Positions 54,071 through 64,000 of a stretch of DNA of 64,000 nucleotides are shown here, in pieces. The DNA lies in the NCBI RefSeq assembly GCF_052857255.1, contig NC_135505.1, positions 138,482,343 to 138,546,342 on the forward strand. The letters are read 5' to 3'. The notes beneath the pieces are model-generated. The model was not told the origin of the DNA and ran no database searches. It was given only the letters and a program-made list of their open reading frames with translations. The stretch comes from Amblyomma americanum. Taxonomy: Eukaryota > Arthropoda > Arachnida > Ixodida > Ixodidae. Position 1 is the stretch's first letter, and each line of letters starts with the position of its first letter. A program made the position numbers and the translations under genes.

Positions 54071-54679
54071 TTTTACCGTTACCGGAGTACCTGGAACCCG
54101 CCCACCACCAGTTTGCACGTGCTGATAGGTCCAGAGGATAGGTGCTATAGGCGTTAACGCAGTTGCCGGGTTCGTGGCGCCATCTGGCGCCTTCAAGGCG
54201 ATTTACTCTCTGATGGCGCGTGGGCTCCCGGTACTCTTGTAACACGGTGCACAGAATGCTATAGTCGGATGCAACTTAAGTCTGTAGTAAAGCTCCGCCC
54301 ACATCTAGGACCAACGCACAGAATTCCTCCACGACAAAAAAGTAGTCCGTTAAAACTTCTCTTGTCACCTAAACAAGAAGCTATCACGAGAAAAAAGTTA
54401 TAGGCTCAAGAATGTTTATACCTGGCTTGTTAAATAAAGTAAAACATTAAAAAGCTGATTTCGTTTACATTTGGGACTGGCTAGCGGAGTAATACTGTAC
54501 ACCGCGGGTCGTGACCCACTGTTAACAACTGCTGTTTTTTTTTAAGTTGTATCCTACTGTAGACCCACTCCTCCCCACTGTCAGGTGTGGTTGCCGTCGT
54601 CGGCATTCGCCGATGAGCTGATCATTGTCCTTATGGTGGAGGATTATACATCTGTAGGTCTAAGTTTGACAAACAGATA

Positions 54680-54850
54680 TGGGCAACCTCATGAGGTTTC
54701 GACCTCAACCTCAAAATGACCTGAACCTCACGTTGTGAGGTGAGGTCGGCGACGGCTCGAAATTTTGTGAGGTCAGCAAATCAGACCTCGACCTCACGTA
54801 TGAGTTTGAGGTTGACTGAGGTCGTCATTCAGTGATATCCAAATTTTGAG
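54680..54850. repeat. tract of clustered GAGGT/ACCTC motifs
   Basis: About 15 copies of GAGGT or its complement in 170 bp, in both orientations, many as TGAGGTC or GACCTCA. No regular period. Confidence 0.6.
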
Positions 54851-56900
54851 GTCGATACTTTTTGCAGTTGCCATGTCTTACTCCGAAGAGTGCCGCTTCC
54901 GAAGCGGCGTTGCAGCGCATCACCGAAGTGTTCATGCAACGACGCTTGGTGTTCGGTTTCCCCTGTTTGGGCAGCCGGATGCCACAGTTCCCTCTTAGCT
55001 TCCGGTGCTGCGCCATAATGTCTGTTCAGTCCGAGCCTACAGGAAGACGCACCCCTCTGGTCTTCCCGGAAGGAGTGTTACTGTGACAGCACGCCACATC
55101 CCTCCCCCTTGCCCCGCTGGCGCAAAACCTGGCTGCCAGCCGGTCGGCTCGAACTCCCGGGAGCGCGCAAAGTACGTAACTCACGCTGACCCGCGGTAGC
55201 TTTGTTTGATGCCGCAAACAAATAAGTTCAGTCCAACAGGCACGCAATAAATTCGTCGCAGCGCGGATGGCCCCAAGCAAGACTGCTTCGTGTTCATGCT
55301 CGTTCCCGGCACTGACGTCATGGCTCTTGCCTTGCAGTCGTATAAAGGAGTTCCTGCTGTACATTACAAGCTGACTTAACAGAAACTGGAGTAGTTGGCC
55401 CAGGCGAGAGAATATGATTCAGGTGGTTCCTAACAAGGACACCTGCTGATTTCATTAAAAAGAGCACGAAGCCAGAAAAACCTGTATAACACCGTCGAAG
55501 CTTTTGATCGGTGACTTCCCCTTTCGAATCTCACACTAATTCTGTACATTCCCGTTCTGTAATGCAAGCAGATGCAAAAATAATTTCACTTTTTTATCCT
55601 TCCGAATAACCTTTCTTTCTGTCTCCGGTTTCTTGTTCCTTCTCGGAAATTCACTGATTATGCCGAAACACCGCAGCACGAAGTGAACGTATCAACATAG
55701 CAGAGCTACAGCGGCGAAAAAATGCAAAACTGTAATGAATGTATGTTGATGTGGTAGCTGATTCCTCCCCCCCCCCCCTTTTTTTTTTAATGAAGATGTG
55801 TGAATGAAACTGATTTCATGCTCGCGCTGTGCTGCTGAGTCGCTGTTTCAAACCTTCTAACGTGACGTTTAATGGGGCACACTGTTGTTCGCTTCTGTTT
55901 TTAGTGTGCAATTTTTGTTTTATGTTTCTAATCATTCTCTTTTTTTATTTTCTCCTATGTAATCAGTTAGGTTGGCAGCCTGTCTTGCAGACGACCAGGA
56001 ACTACACGTTATCTTTAACTATTTTGCAGTGACCCGTCGTTCACCTTAAACGGCTTCGCAGTATGTTGGCGCTGTGATCGTGGGTAAAAAAACGTCGAGG
56101 ATGCTGGCGTTCCATTGATTAGTTCGGTTTTGAAGGAAAACAAGTGATTGACTTAAAGCAGCTTGTCTAAGACTGGTTGAAGAAATGGCACCCAGAATTC
56201 TGTTGAGGAGTATGAGTACTTTTTTTTTCCCCCGAGATGGGGTGGGGGCTTGGAAAAAGATTTCGCTGCGGGGAAATTTGAGCGGAGAGCCATGGTGCTC
56301 TTGACAGAGAGAGCGGTTCACGCCGCCCACTCTAGGCCAGTCGTTTTGACCCGTGTGATTTTAATAGTTGGCACAGTGTTCGAAGACGTAATCTAGCCCT
56401 TTCTTTCAAAATGCCGCGGGTTCACCGAGTCATCGGAGAATTCCCAGGATTTCGAATACCATTGCCATCGCCACCTGGAGGGAAGTGGCGGAAACGGAGG
56501 AGGGTCTTGACCTCCCAGGAACATCAACATCATCATACTTAATTATTAGCTGCACGTATTTATATTTTCCAGCACAATAATTGTCTGCAGTTGCTGGGTA
56601 ATGTACAATATTTAATCAATATTCTGGCAACTTTTGATTTGGTAGCGTTATATCAGACTTCCCCGGGCTCATAAGGATACATTGTTAGCATCATCATCAT
56701 CATCTCGAGAGTCAAAGGCATGTGTCGTTGCATGATCTTTGCAGTATGTCACACATGAGAACTGGCGCGTTTACCTGCTGGACAATCCGAATGTCATTAA
56801 TGTGAACCGGGTTGTGGGCACTCTTTGTAGTGCGTCATGCGCGCATGTGCAGTAATGTGGGATCCATATGGATCTTGAAATGGGGGTGGATGAGGGCCTG
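54851..56900. other. intergenic, no supported gene
   Basis: 2 kb with CAT and C/T homopolymer stretches and no recognised exon or element. Confidence 0.45.
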
Positions 56901-56901
56901 G

Positions 56902-57020
56902 TATGACGAGAAATTACATCGTTGTCACGTGAGCAGGTGTGATGTCATATTACAGCGTCGTCACGTGACTATAGGTTTGATGGCACATTACATCGCTGTT
57001 ACCTGGTATGATGTCACACT
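56902..57020. repeat. three to four diverged tandem units of about 37 bp with CACGTG
   Basis: TTACATCG, TTACAGCG and TTACATCG begin units at about 56914, 56950 and 56988. GTCACGTGA follows in the first two and TTACCTGG in the third. Confidence 0.6.
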
Positions 57021-58072
57021 CACATGATGTAATCACTAATTATATTAGTCTTGGCGTTACCTAATTATATTAATCAGCATTAATTACGTGCCGTCATCAT
57101 CTTCGTCGCGTGACTCGTCGGCTCGTGACGTCGCATGGCACAGTTTCTTGCTGACAGTTTTTTGCGGATATTACCTTGACAGTGAGCCATCTAATGCTTT
57201 CGCACTAATAAAAGGAGCCGCTCGCTTCTCGGCGGGCGAAAGCTGCTCGGGTGGGGGGGTGTCAATTATCGGGCTACGAATGTATACGTGCATGTGCGCA
57301 GTAGTATGACGTCACTGTTGGGTGAAGCTCTGCGGATCGAGCTGTGATTAAACTCAATCACGTGCTCTGGTGTTTGCCTTAGCGGAAGAAGCTGCACGTG
57401 TTCTGCAGTACATCTCCGGTTGTTAAAACTCTAATAAAAACGCACAAAATTCAAACGACGTGATGAGATTGAATAGGTGCTAGAAAAAGTACTGCATGAC
57501 GTGAACCTTTGAAGCAAAGGAGCAGACAGTGTCTCTACTCGGTGCTACTGTTTCGGAAATAAAGCAACCAAAATGATATGGTCCTTGAGTACTCGCACCT
57601 TGTACAAAGCACCTTGCAGGTGCTTTAGAAATTTCTTGCGCTCTCGACAAACAGGACGTGAGAGGGAACACACACAACTAGATTTTATGGTGACTTCAAG
57701 AAACATATATGCTTATACACAATTAGGGTGATCAGTCAGACATGAAAAAATAAAACCGAAATGCCACACGTGACAATGAAATCCAGTTGAAGTTTGCGAT
57801 TGTGCGTGTCCCCTTTGATGTCCTGTATGTTATGCGCTCAAAAAATATCCAAAGCAAGAAAGAATTAGTCCAAAACGTGACGCTTCTGAATGATACAAAG
57901 CACGCTTTGAGCCCCGTGCATAGTGCAATTCTGTACAATAGCGTACGCCTTGTACAACGCCCAAGAGGCTTAATTACTTGAAAAACGTGCTGGCGGATAG
58001 AAACTCGCTTTCTTTCATGAGGAGGTCGAAAATATCTGGCTCTAAGCCGAATTAAGCTTCCACGTGGATTAC

Positions 58073-58241
58073 CTGGTTCCGTAAACGCTGTCAATACCAC
58101 GCTGAACCCTCTTCTCTGCGTATTGCCGGTAAAGAAGTTCCACTTGAAGTACAGGTCATTGTCTTGCGACACGTAAGTCGTGGGAGCAGTTTCTTCCAGG
58201 AGACCGCAGAACCGGCTGACCAGAGAGTCCAGCTTGAGAAC
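58073..58241 (-). CDS. CUB-domain protein, exon encoding second half of the CUB fold
   Basis: Minus strand, acceptor CGAAG, donor GTAATC after a single phase-1 base, 56 codons. Reads DSLVSRFCG, then TTYVSQDNDLYFKW and RRGFSVVLTAF, the strand pattern of the last half of a CUB domain with its conserved Cys (FCG). It joins in phase 0 to the exon at 59895-60139, whose end supplies YCYDYMD. CUB domains act in secreted or cell-surface binding. The downstream exons are not identified. Confidence 0.75.
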
Positions 58242-58389
58242 CTTCGGGATCGGAGACAGAGCGATTAGGAGTTTACTACTGAGCGTTGCGTGACTGCACT
58301 GCATTAATCAACGGAAGAATCTAGAACTTGGAAAAAGCAGCGTGAGATGGAACACTTAAAGAGAAACAACTTTATTGAAACACCGGTCA

Positions 58390-58706
58390 ATAATAATAAT
58401 AATTGGTTTTTGGGGGAAAGGAAATGGCGCAGTATCTGTCTCATATATCGTTGGACACCTGAACCGCGCCGTAAAGGAAGGGATAAAGGAGGGAGTGAAA
58501 GAAGAAAGAGAGAAATAGGTGCCGTAGTGGAGGGTTCCGGAATAATTTCGACCACCTGGGGATCTTTAACGTGCACTGACATCGCACAGCACACGGGCGC
58601 CTTAGCGTTTTTCCTCCATAAAAACGCAGCCGCCTCGGTCGGGTTCGAACCCGGGAACTCCGGATCAGTAGTCGAGCGCCCTAGCCACTGAGCCACCGCT
58701 GCGGGT
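58390..58706 (-). mobile_element. tRNA-derived SINE, copy 7, full length
   Basis: Best copy in the window: AAT tail at 58390, body with AATGGCGCAGTATCTGTCTC and TCGCACAGCACACGGGCGC, and tRNA head with B box GGGTTCGAACCCGGG and A box TGGCTCAGTGGCTAGGG on the minus strand. It lies in the intron between the two CUB exons. Confidence 0.9.
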
Positions 58707-58829
58707 CGGTCAATGAAAGCCGGGAGAGAAGTTCATCTCCTCCGTCGCCCCTAGCCGTCCGCCGGAATTTCTTGACACAGCAGCAGCAAGGACTTGACTG
58801 ATGTTCTGCTGGACGTTAAGGTAAAATTT

Positions 58830-58862
58830 CTAGTTATTCCGGAGCCCTCCACTATGCCGCAT
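58830..58862 (+). mobile_element. SINE tail remnant
   Basis: TTATTCCGGAGCCCTCCACTA matches the end of the SINE body in plus orientation. Confidence 0.5.
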
Positions 58863-59395
58863 CTTTCTTCCCTACAAAATTACAAAATTCCACCACAAAA
58901 TTGCAAACACTCGACACTTTGTTTTAAGAAGAAAAACTGACCGGAGTTTTCCTGAAATCGCCTTTAAATGCATTCTGCAGCATGCAGATTCAGCGAGAGT
59001 GAGCTGGACTGCAAATTTTTCGTCCTTTACACTAACGCGCGATTGGCTGGCTTGCGCTGGCAATCCCGAAGTAATGTGCTTCAGTGGATCAAGAACAATG
59101 ATCTGTCTTCTCAACCCCGGCCTAAGCAGTGTGTTAGAAATCAACGGTGCAGTCAGGGGTCGGCGGTTTGGTCATTTGCTGATTTCGACTAAGTTGATCC
59201 TTTTGGCTCGCTCTATCCTTTCTTACTGTCACCTCACCTTTTTTATTTCTTTTTTCCATTCTGCCTGCTATCCTTTATTTCCGCTGCCCCAGCTCAGGTC
59301 CCTCCGTAGTGGCGGCAGATGCCGAGGCTAGCAAAAATTTTTTCTTTCCTTAACCTTTTGATTTTTATTTTTGAATAAACATTACCTTTTGAAAA

Positions 59396-59640
59396 TTGGT
59401 TTTTGGTGGAAAGGAAATGGCGCAGTATCTGTCTCATATATCGTTGGACACCTGAACCGCGCCGTAAGGGAAAGGGATAAAGGAGGGGGTGAAAGAAGAG
59501 GTGCCGTAGTGGAGGGCTCCGGAATAATTTCGACCACCTGGGGATCTTTAACCTGCCCGGACATCTCACAGCACACGGGCGCGTTTTGCGTTTAGCATTC
59601 ATCGAGACGCGGCCGGGTTCGAACCCATGTACTCCAACTG
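59396..59640 (-). mobile_element. tRNA-derived SINE, copy 8
   Basis: Same family as 58390-58706; body complete, B box GGGTTCGAACCC present, but the end with the A box is lost. Confidence 0.85.
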
Positions 59641-59894
59641 ATTTATTTCCTTTATGCTTTTTTTCTTGTTGTTGTTAGCGGCGATTTATTAATAAAATGC
59701 TGATGGAAGGATGCTAGCCGCGGCACCTGCCATCCAAACCTGAGCTGCGACTAGCGGGAATTAAAAGATAGAAAGAGAGATAGAAAGGGAGGAGGGATAG
59801 TAAGAAAGGATGGGGGTCTTAAGCCGTTTTATCCCTGCCCTTACTCGAACCCGCGACAGTAGCAGCCATGCTGCATCAAAAGCGCTTTGCTTAC

Positions 59895-60139
59895 ATCCAT
59901 ATAGTCATAGCAGTAGTTCTCCTTGGGGTCTGTTTCCGTGTCCAGGTCCTCGATGGACATGGTCAGTCGCGAGCCCTTCGGGCTTGTGACTCGCAGCCGG
60001 GACTTGCATTGGCTGGAGGAGAACTCCTTCCTGTGCGACCTCAGCGTCACAGCCGAATGCTTGCCCGTTGTCTGGAGCTCGATCCGGCGCCACTTTTTCT
60101 GTGTGGGTTCGCCTGGCCGACAGTTGTCGCTCATGTACA
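59895..60139 (-). CDS. CUB-domain protein, exon encoding first half of the CUB fold
   Basis: Minus strand. Acceptor CTTGCAG just above 60139, donor GTAAGC below 59895, 81 codons after two leading bases. Reads SDNCRPGEP, KWRRIELQT, then SSQCKSRLRVTSPKGSRLTM, SIEDLDTE and NYCYDYMD, the Cys and strand pattern of a CUB domain. The upstream exons, including any signal peptide, are not securely found. With the exon at 58073-58241 it gives about 137 residues in one frame. The gene converges on USP47. Named only by domain. Confidence 0.78.
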
Positions 60140-60346
60140 CTGCAAGTGTACGGGAAGGCGAAACTCAGGCGAAACTTGGCGAGTATGGCAATGATGTCAA
60201 CTGAAGGATAATCTTGCCCCACAACAGGGAATTCGGTCTGACCGGACCTGTATAGTCGGGTACAACCCAGGAACACAGCAGGAAATGCCCCTCGTAGAAG
60301 ACCCTCCAGCCAATGGCGTTGACCTATGCTCACGACATCGCGAGCT

Positions 60347-60440
60347 ATATCCGTGGTCGGTCCAATGTTTTGGCATCCGAATCGCCCACCGCCCGGCCGA
60401 CGAATTCGGATCCCTAAACATTGTACCAGCCACGGATAAC
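60347..60440. repeat. imperfect hairpin of about 45-bp arms
   Basis: ATCCGTGGTCGGTCCAATGT on the left and ACATTGTACCAGCCACGGAT on the right pair imperfectly, and both flank ATCCGAAT motifs. A small MITE is likely. Confidence 0.55.
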
Positions 60441-60720
60441 TCAATAACATTCTTTTTGAATGTCTCGCGAACAAACCCTCGTGCATTTTCGCCGCTTTGT
60501 CCAGCTCGGACCAAGAGGTACAACTCCGTTTGACGGGCAGGGCCGCAGAGGTCGCTGCAAGGTTGTGATACGTAGCCATCTGGCGTCCAGTCTGGAAAAT
60601 AGCCTACCGTGAACTTTAATCCGAATATCCCGTGATTCCCTTCCCCACACTTCCGATAAAGTTGCTCTACTAATACTAATGTTTAGGGAAATCCCTCAGG
60701 GTGGGGTAATATTTGATAAA

Positions 60721-61164
60721 GGAGTAATTATTCAGTAGCATATCCACCCAAGTGCAGGCATACGGCTACAGAGGAAAGCTATACAGCTTTCACAGAAACT
60801 TTATAATTGAAGAAAAATTCGTGCTGGTCTGGGGTTCGAACCTGGCACCACCGCCTCTCTGGCGCAGTCGCGCTACCAACTATGCCAACCAGGAATTTTT
60901 TCTCCATTGTTCTAAGCTGACCAGGACGGCTTGCAGATTGGGAACGGTATTGAACCTTGGTCCAATGTTTAGAGAATATGCTAGCCGTCTTGGTTAGCCT
61001 ATAGTCGGTAGAGCTACTGCCCCGTGCAGGTGGTCGTCCCGGGTTCAAACCCGAGATCAGCGCGATTTTTCTTCAACTACAAAGTTTCTGTGAAAGCTGC
61101 ACAGGTTTTCCTTAATTGTAGCCGTATGGCTGCGCTTGGGTGGATTATAATGAGTAATTACTCC
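60721..61164. mobile_element. inverted pair of tRNA-headed repeats
   Basis: Arms of about 130 bp share TCCACCCAAG, CATACGGCTACA and GCTTTCACAGAAACTTT in opposite orientation. Each includes a tRNA-like block: minus strand 60894-60833 (TAGTTGGTAGCGCGACTGC, GGTTCGAACCCC), plus strand 60984-61052 (AGTCGGTAGAGCTACTGC, GGGTTCAAACCCG). The two heads face each other. Either two SINEs or a long-TIR element that captured them. Confidence 0.6.
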
Positions 61165-61325
61165 CATATTAACTCGTGTTTAATCTTCTTGCACCTGCCA
61201 GTCCGTTGTGATGTAACGCTACCAGATGCGAGGGTATTAACCATGAACGCTTATGCGTTCTTGAGTTATATACGACTATACCTGAAATCAAGAAGAACAA
61301 ATGGTTATAATAGTCAGGACATGTA

Positions 61326-61530
61326 ATCCCTCAGGTTAACGGAGTGGATTCCAAGATAGGCCAAGCTTAGCATCGGGGGGGGGGGGGGGGGGGGGGGTGA
61401 GATTAGGAAGCTTATGGGGATATAATGGCCACAGATGGCGCAGGAAAAGGTTAATTGGTAATCGATGGGTGTTTGTTCTACAGTGTGTATGACTGAGGCT
61501 TATGTTGATGGTGCTGGTAATGACAGGCTT
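61326..61530 (+). mobile_element. RTE-type LINE 3' fragment, copy 5, with poly-G
   Basis: TCAGGTTAACGGAGTGGATTC and GGTGAGATTAGGAAGCTTAT match the copy at 340-592. Where that copy has the GGGGGCGGCAGAAGG region, this one has an uninterrupted run of about 24 G. Confidence 0.65.
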
Positions 61531-63960
61531 CCCATCCCGGACACTTCGGCCTCTTACAGGACAAAAAAACCGACCGACACAGTAGTACCTCTTTACGGAG
61601 TAGGCTTCCACTACAACGACCGGATGGGCTGAGGCCACGTGGATCACTTTAGCACTCAAGGTACATTATCGGAAAGGTTTATAAAATAGCGCTTATCTCT
61701 ATGGGGGCTACTGTTATAACGAGAACAGTGAAGGGCGGGTTTACTTTTGCAGTCTGCTTTTTCTGTAATCAAGGGTTTACATGAACGCGTATATCGTCTT
61801 AAACGAAACAAGTGTTAAAAAAATAACGAACGTAGAGTCTTCGTCAGAAGTAAAAACTCAGCGGCTTTGTTTCTAAGCGATGTTGGGGTAGCTCGCTGTT
61901 CATAGTAGTCCTAACTTTTGGGAGCCTTGGTGACGACAAGAGTCAATCCTCTCCTATAGTTAGGGGTGTAGTTAGGGCTGTAGTTAAGGTCGGATTTATC
62001 GCTTTACTGCACGGTGTCTACAATTGAGCATGCGACTTTCCAAGCTTTTTTTTTTTTCGAAGCATCTATAGAGCCGTGTTCACGAAGTCAGTGTTGCCAG
62101 CTATATTTTAAAATCTGCTGGATAAAATGGTAAGGCCATTTTGGGTCTAAAAAAAGAATAACTTTTCAAAAACGAGAAATAAAGCTGGACGTCGCGGAGT
62201 TCTACAGCGCACCTTTTATTTTCTGTCTCTCTCATGTGGTCGAATGTTTTAACAGAGTACACTGTAGCTGACCTTTCGTTGCGGAAACAGGGTCGGATGG
62301 TAAAGATAATTAATTCGGCATAAATGTGTTTTATAAAAAAACAGGGCTGTGATTCTGTGTCCGCACACGTGTGGGGCGTACGTCAGTTCCTAAAGTTCTT
62401 TACTTATTCATGTTATTGTTGTAAAATAGGAGATTCGTAATATACTGACACAAATTTTCAGATTTTTCTCGACAGTATAGAATATAAAGGATTTCTGAAA
62501 GGGTTATAGGAAGGGCAAGGCCGGGAAGGGGGGGGGGGGGGGGGGGAATGGCGAGCGAGAAATTTTAGATGGTAAAACCATGTTGAACCCCATTTGTTCA
62601 ATAAAAATTCCAACAAGTGCGTAATTCAAATGAGACCACCCTTCTCTCCTGCCCAAATCGCCCCCTTCAAAAATAACACATAAATCTGTCCCGAGCCCCT
62701 GTTGTCCGTTCTGTACCAAAGGGTTTGTCATCCTGCGCGGATTAACAATTCTTTTGGTAGTTGCGTATTCTGGTTTATCCGGCATGAAATCCAATCCGTT
62801 ACGAGAGCACTGTGATTTCCTGAATCACGAAAGCAACGTTCTGATGACACATGCGCGCAGCAAGCAAAGATTTGCAGCCACTGTTTCCCCACTGTGGCAA
62901 CATGCATGTTTGTTCTAGAATACACGAGGAAGCGATTGTCGTGACGATAAGCAGTGCGACCCTCAATGGACGGATGGAAAATAAGACAGGAAACATGACA
63001 CGATCGGTGGTCCTGAATTCCTCCTCGGGTACGCCTGCGTAGCCCTTGTACATGTCAGACCTTTTCAAAGAGTTCAGAAATATTTTGAAAGAACAATTCA
63101 GGTCAGTTCAGTCCAAGCTGGATTCGCTTTTCCAGTGGCTCAGTAGCACCATTCAATTTCATTTCAATTAAATTTATTTCTCAGAAAATTCTGGCTGGCT
63201 GCCTCGACTAAAAGCTTTAGGTATACAGCTTGACGAGGCCCAGGCAGCCGTTACAAGGAACAGGGGCAGACTCAGTTCAAAATCGTTACATGCGCAGAAA
63301 AAAAAGGAGCAGATTCAGTTAAAAAACTTTACATACACAAAATAAAAAAGCGAACAAATAGTCAGGTTACAATTTTCACAAAAACAGGACAGTCAAAAAG
63401 TACAAAATCATCATTAATGAAAATAAAATGAAATTAATGAAAATAAATGAAAATACTTTCTTCTTTCCTTCATTCATGCCATCACGACTCTCTCATTTTA
63501 TTCCAAATTTGATTACGAGCCTTCCTTGATTCCAAATTATGCACCCACCTTTGTTTGTTTGTTTGTTTGTTTGTTTCTAGCGCAAAAAAAAACCGGCTTA
63601 AGGCGGTTTTAGTTGCCGCAGCCCAGTATACAACATCCTGACGTCGGCGTGTGTCGCCAAGGCTGGCGACGAAGTGGCAAACAAAAAACCAGAAACAGAT
63701 AACGGCGGAACGATACGGCTGATTTTTTTTTTTTGTTCTTGGAGACATCAGTGTACCTGTCAGATCAACAGCCAACCTGTCCTCAATCTGCGGAGCTATA
63801 TACGAACTCCATGAAAAGCGTCATCGTCTTAAAAGCTCAAGTTGAGTTCTCTGTGACTCAGAACGAGCTTCTTAGCGAGCTCTTGACATCTGCCGAAAAG
63901 CTTTGTATATCAGCAGAGTCGGTGGCAAATCACAAAATGTTTGTTTCTCAACCTTAATAG
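61531..63960. other. unassigned end region
   Basis: No exon or element I can support. Contains a G-run at 62528-62546, GTAGTTAGGG repeats at 61957-61992, a probable LINE-like A-rich 3' tail around 63160-63440, and a GTTT microsatellite at 63552-63577. Confidence 0.45.
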
Positions 63961-64000
63961 TTTTCTGGGCCACTTTGCTGTAGATTAGTTTGGTGTAACA

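Noticed and set aside
59923..60579. Long frames of 93-224 codons on both strands near 60 kb
   Set aside because: They overlap the CUB exon in other frames and a hairpin repeat; only the frame that reads the CUB strands and Cys has splice support.
61957..61992. GTAGTTAGGG repeats read as telomere-like
   Set aside because: Only three units of about 12 bp, not an uninterrupted TTAGG array.
62750..62996. Minus-strand frame starting MFPVLFSIRPLRVALLIVTT, signal-peptide-like, as a first exon of the CUB gene
   Set aside because: The hydrophobic start is suggestive but I see no good donor and no link to the exon at 60139.

Overview
The window is eukaryotic nuclear DNA, most probably from a hard (ixodid) tick. 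Three things point there: an arthropod-like USP47 gene split into many small exons, with standard splice sites in introns of 63 bp to 4.3 kb; repeated tRNA-headed SINEs of the type known from ixodid ticks; and a dense mix of pogo/Tigger, RTE-type LINE, Penelope-like and foldback elements. I cannot name the species. I see no rRNA, CRISPR array, operon or prokaryotic gene.

Layout. From 914 to 42194 on the plus strand runs one gene, the orthologue of ubiquitin carboxyl-terminal hydrolase 47 (USP47). I resolved 28 coding exons whose phases agree throughout. They total 3990 nt, or 1329 codons plus a TGA stop. The first N-terminal exon or exons lie upstream of the window. The catalytic Cys codon is at 8201-8203, the catalytic His codon at 17011-17013, two CxxC zinc-ribbon pairs are present, and the ubiquitin-like C-terminal half is complete. 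The last intron uses a GC donor and ends in a tandem NAGNAG acceptor.

The USP47 introns are packed with mobile DNA. An apparently intact Tigger/pogo element (2642-4795) encodes a 508-aa DD30D transposase that ends in a PCNA-binding (PIP-box) motif. A TTAA-flanked terminal-inverted-repeat element (5462-6384) sits inside an RTE-type LINE. A second pogo-like element with a broken transposase occupies 15098-16838. There is a foldback element at about 13529-14102, several TA-flanked non-autonomous elements, a LINE RNase-H/zinc-knuckle remnant (29.7-30.4 kb), and a Penelope-like element (37.48-39.09 kb) that ends in a 138-bp near-perfect palindrome.

From 42.2 to about 57.7 kb there is the probable 3' UTR of USP47, then intergenic DNA with SINE, LINE and Penelope fragments and several short-period repeats, but no gene I can support. 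On the minus strand, exons at 59895-60139 and 58073-58241 join in phase to form most of a CUB domain. This is a second gene, convergent with USP47. The rest of the window (60.2-64 kb) holds repeats and unassigned sequence. The two genes show no sign of functional linkage. I found no convincing new multi-gene system; the most unusual items are the mobile-element structures.
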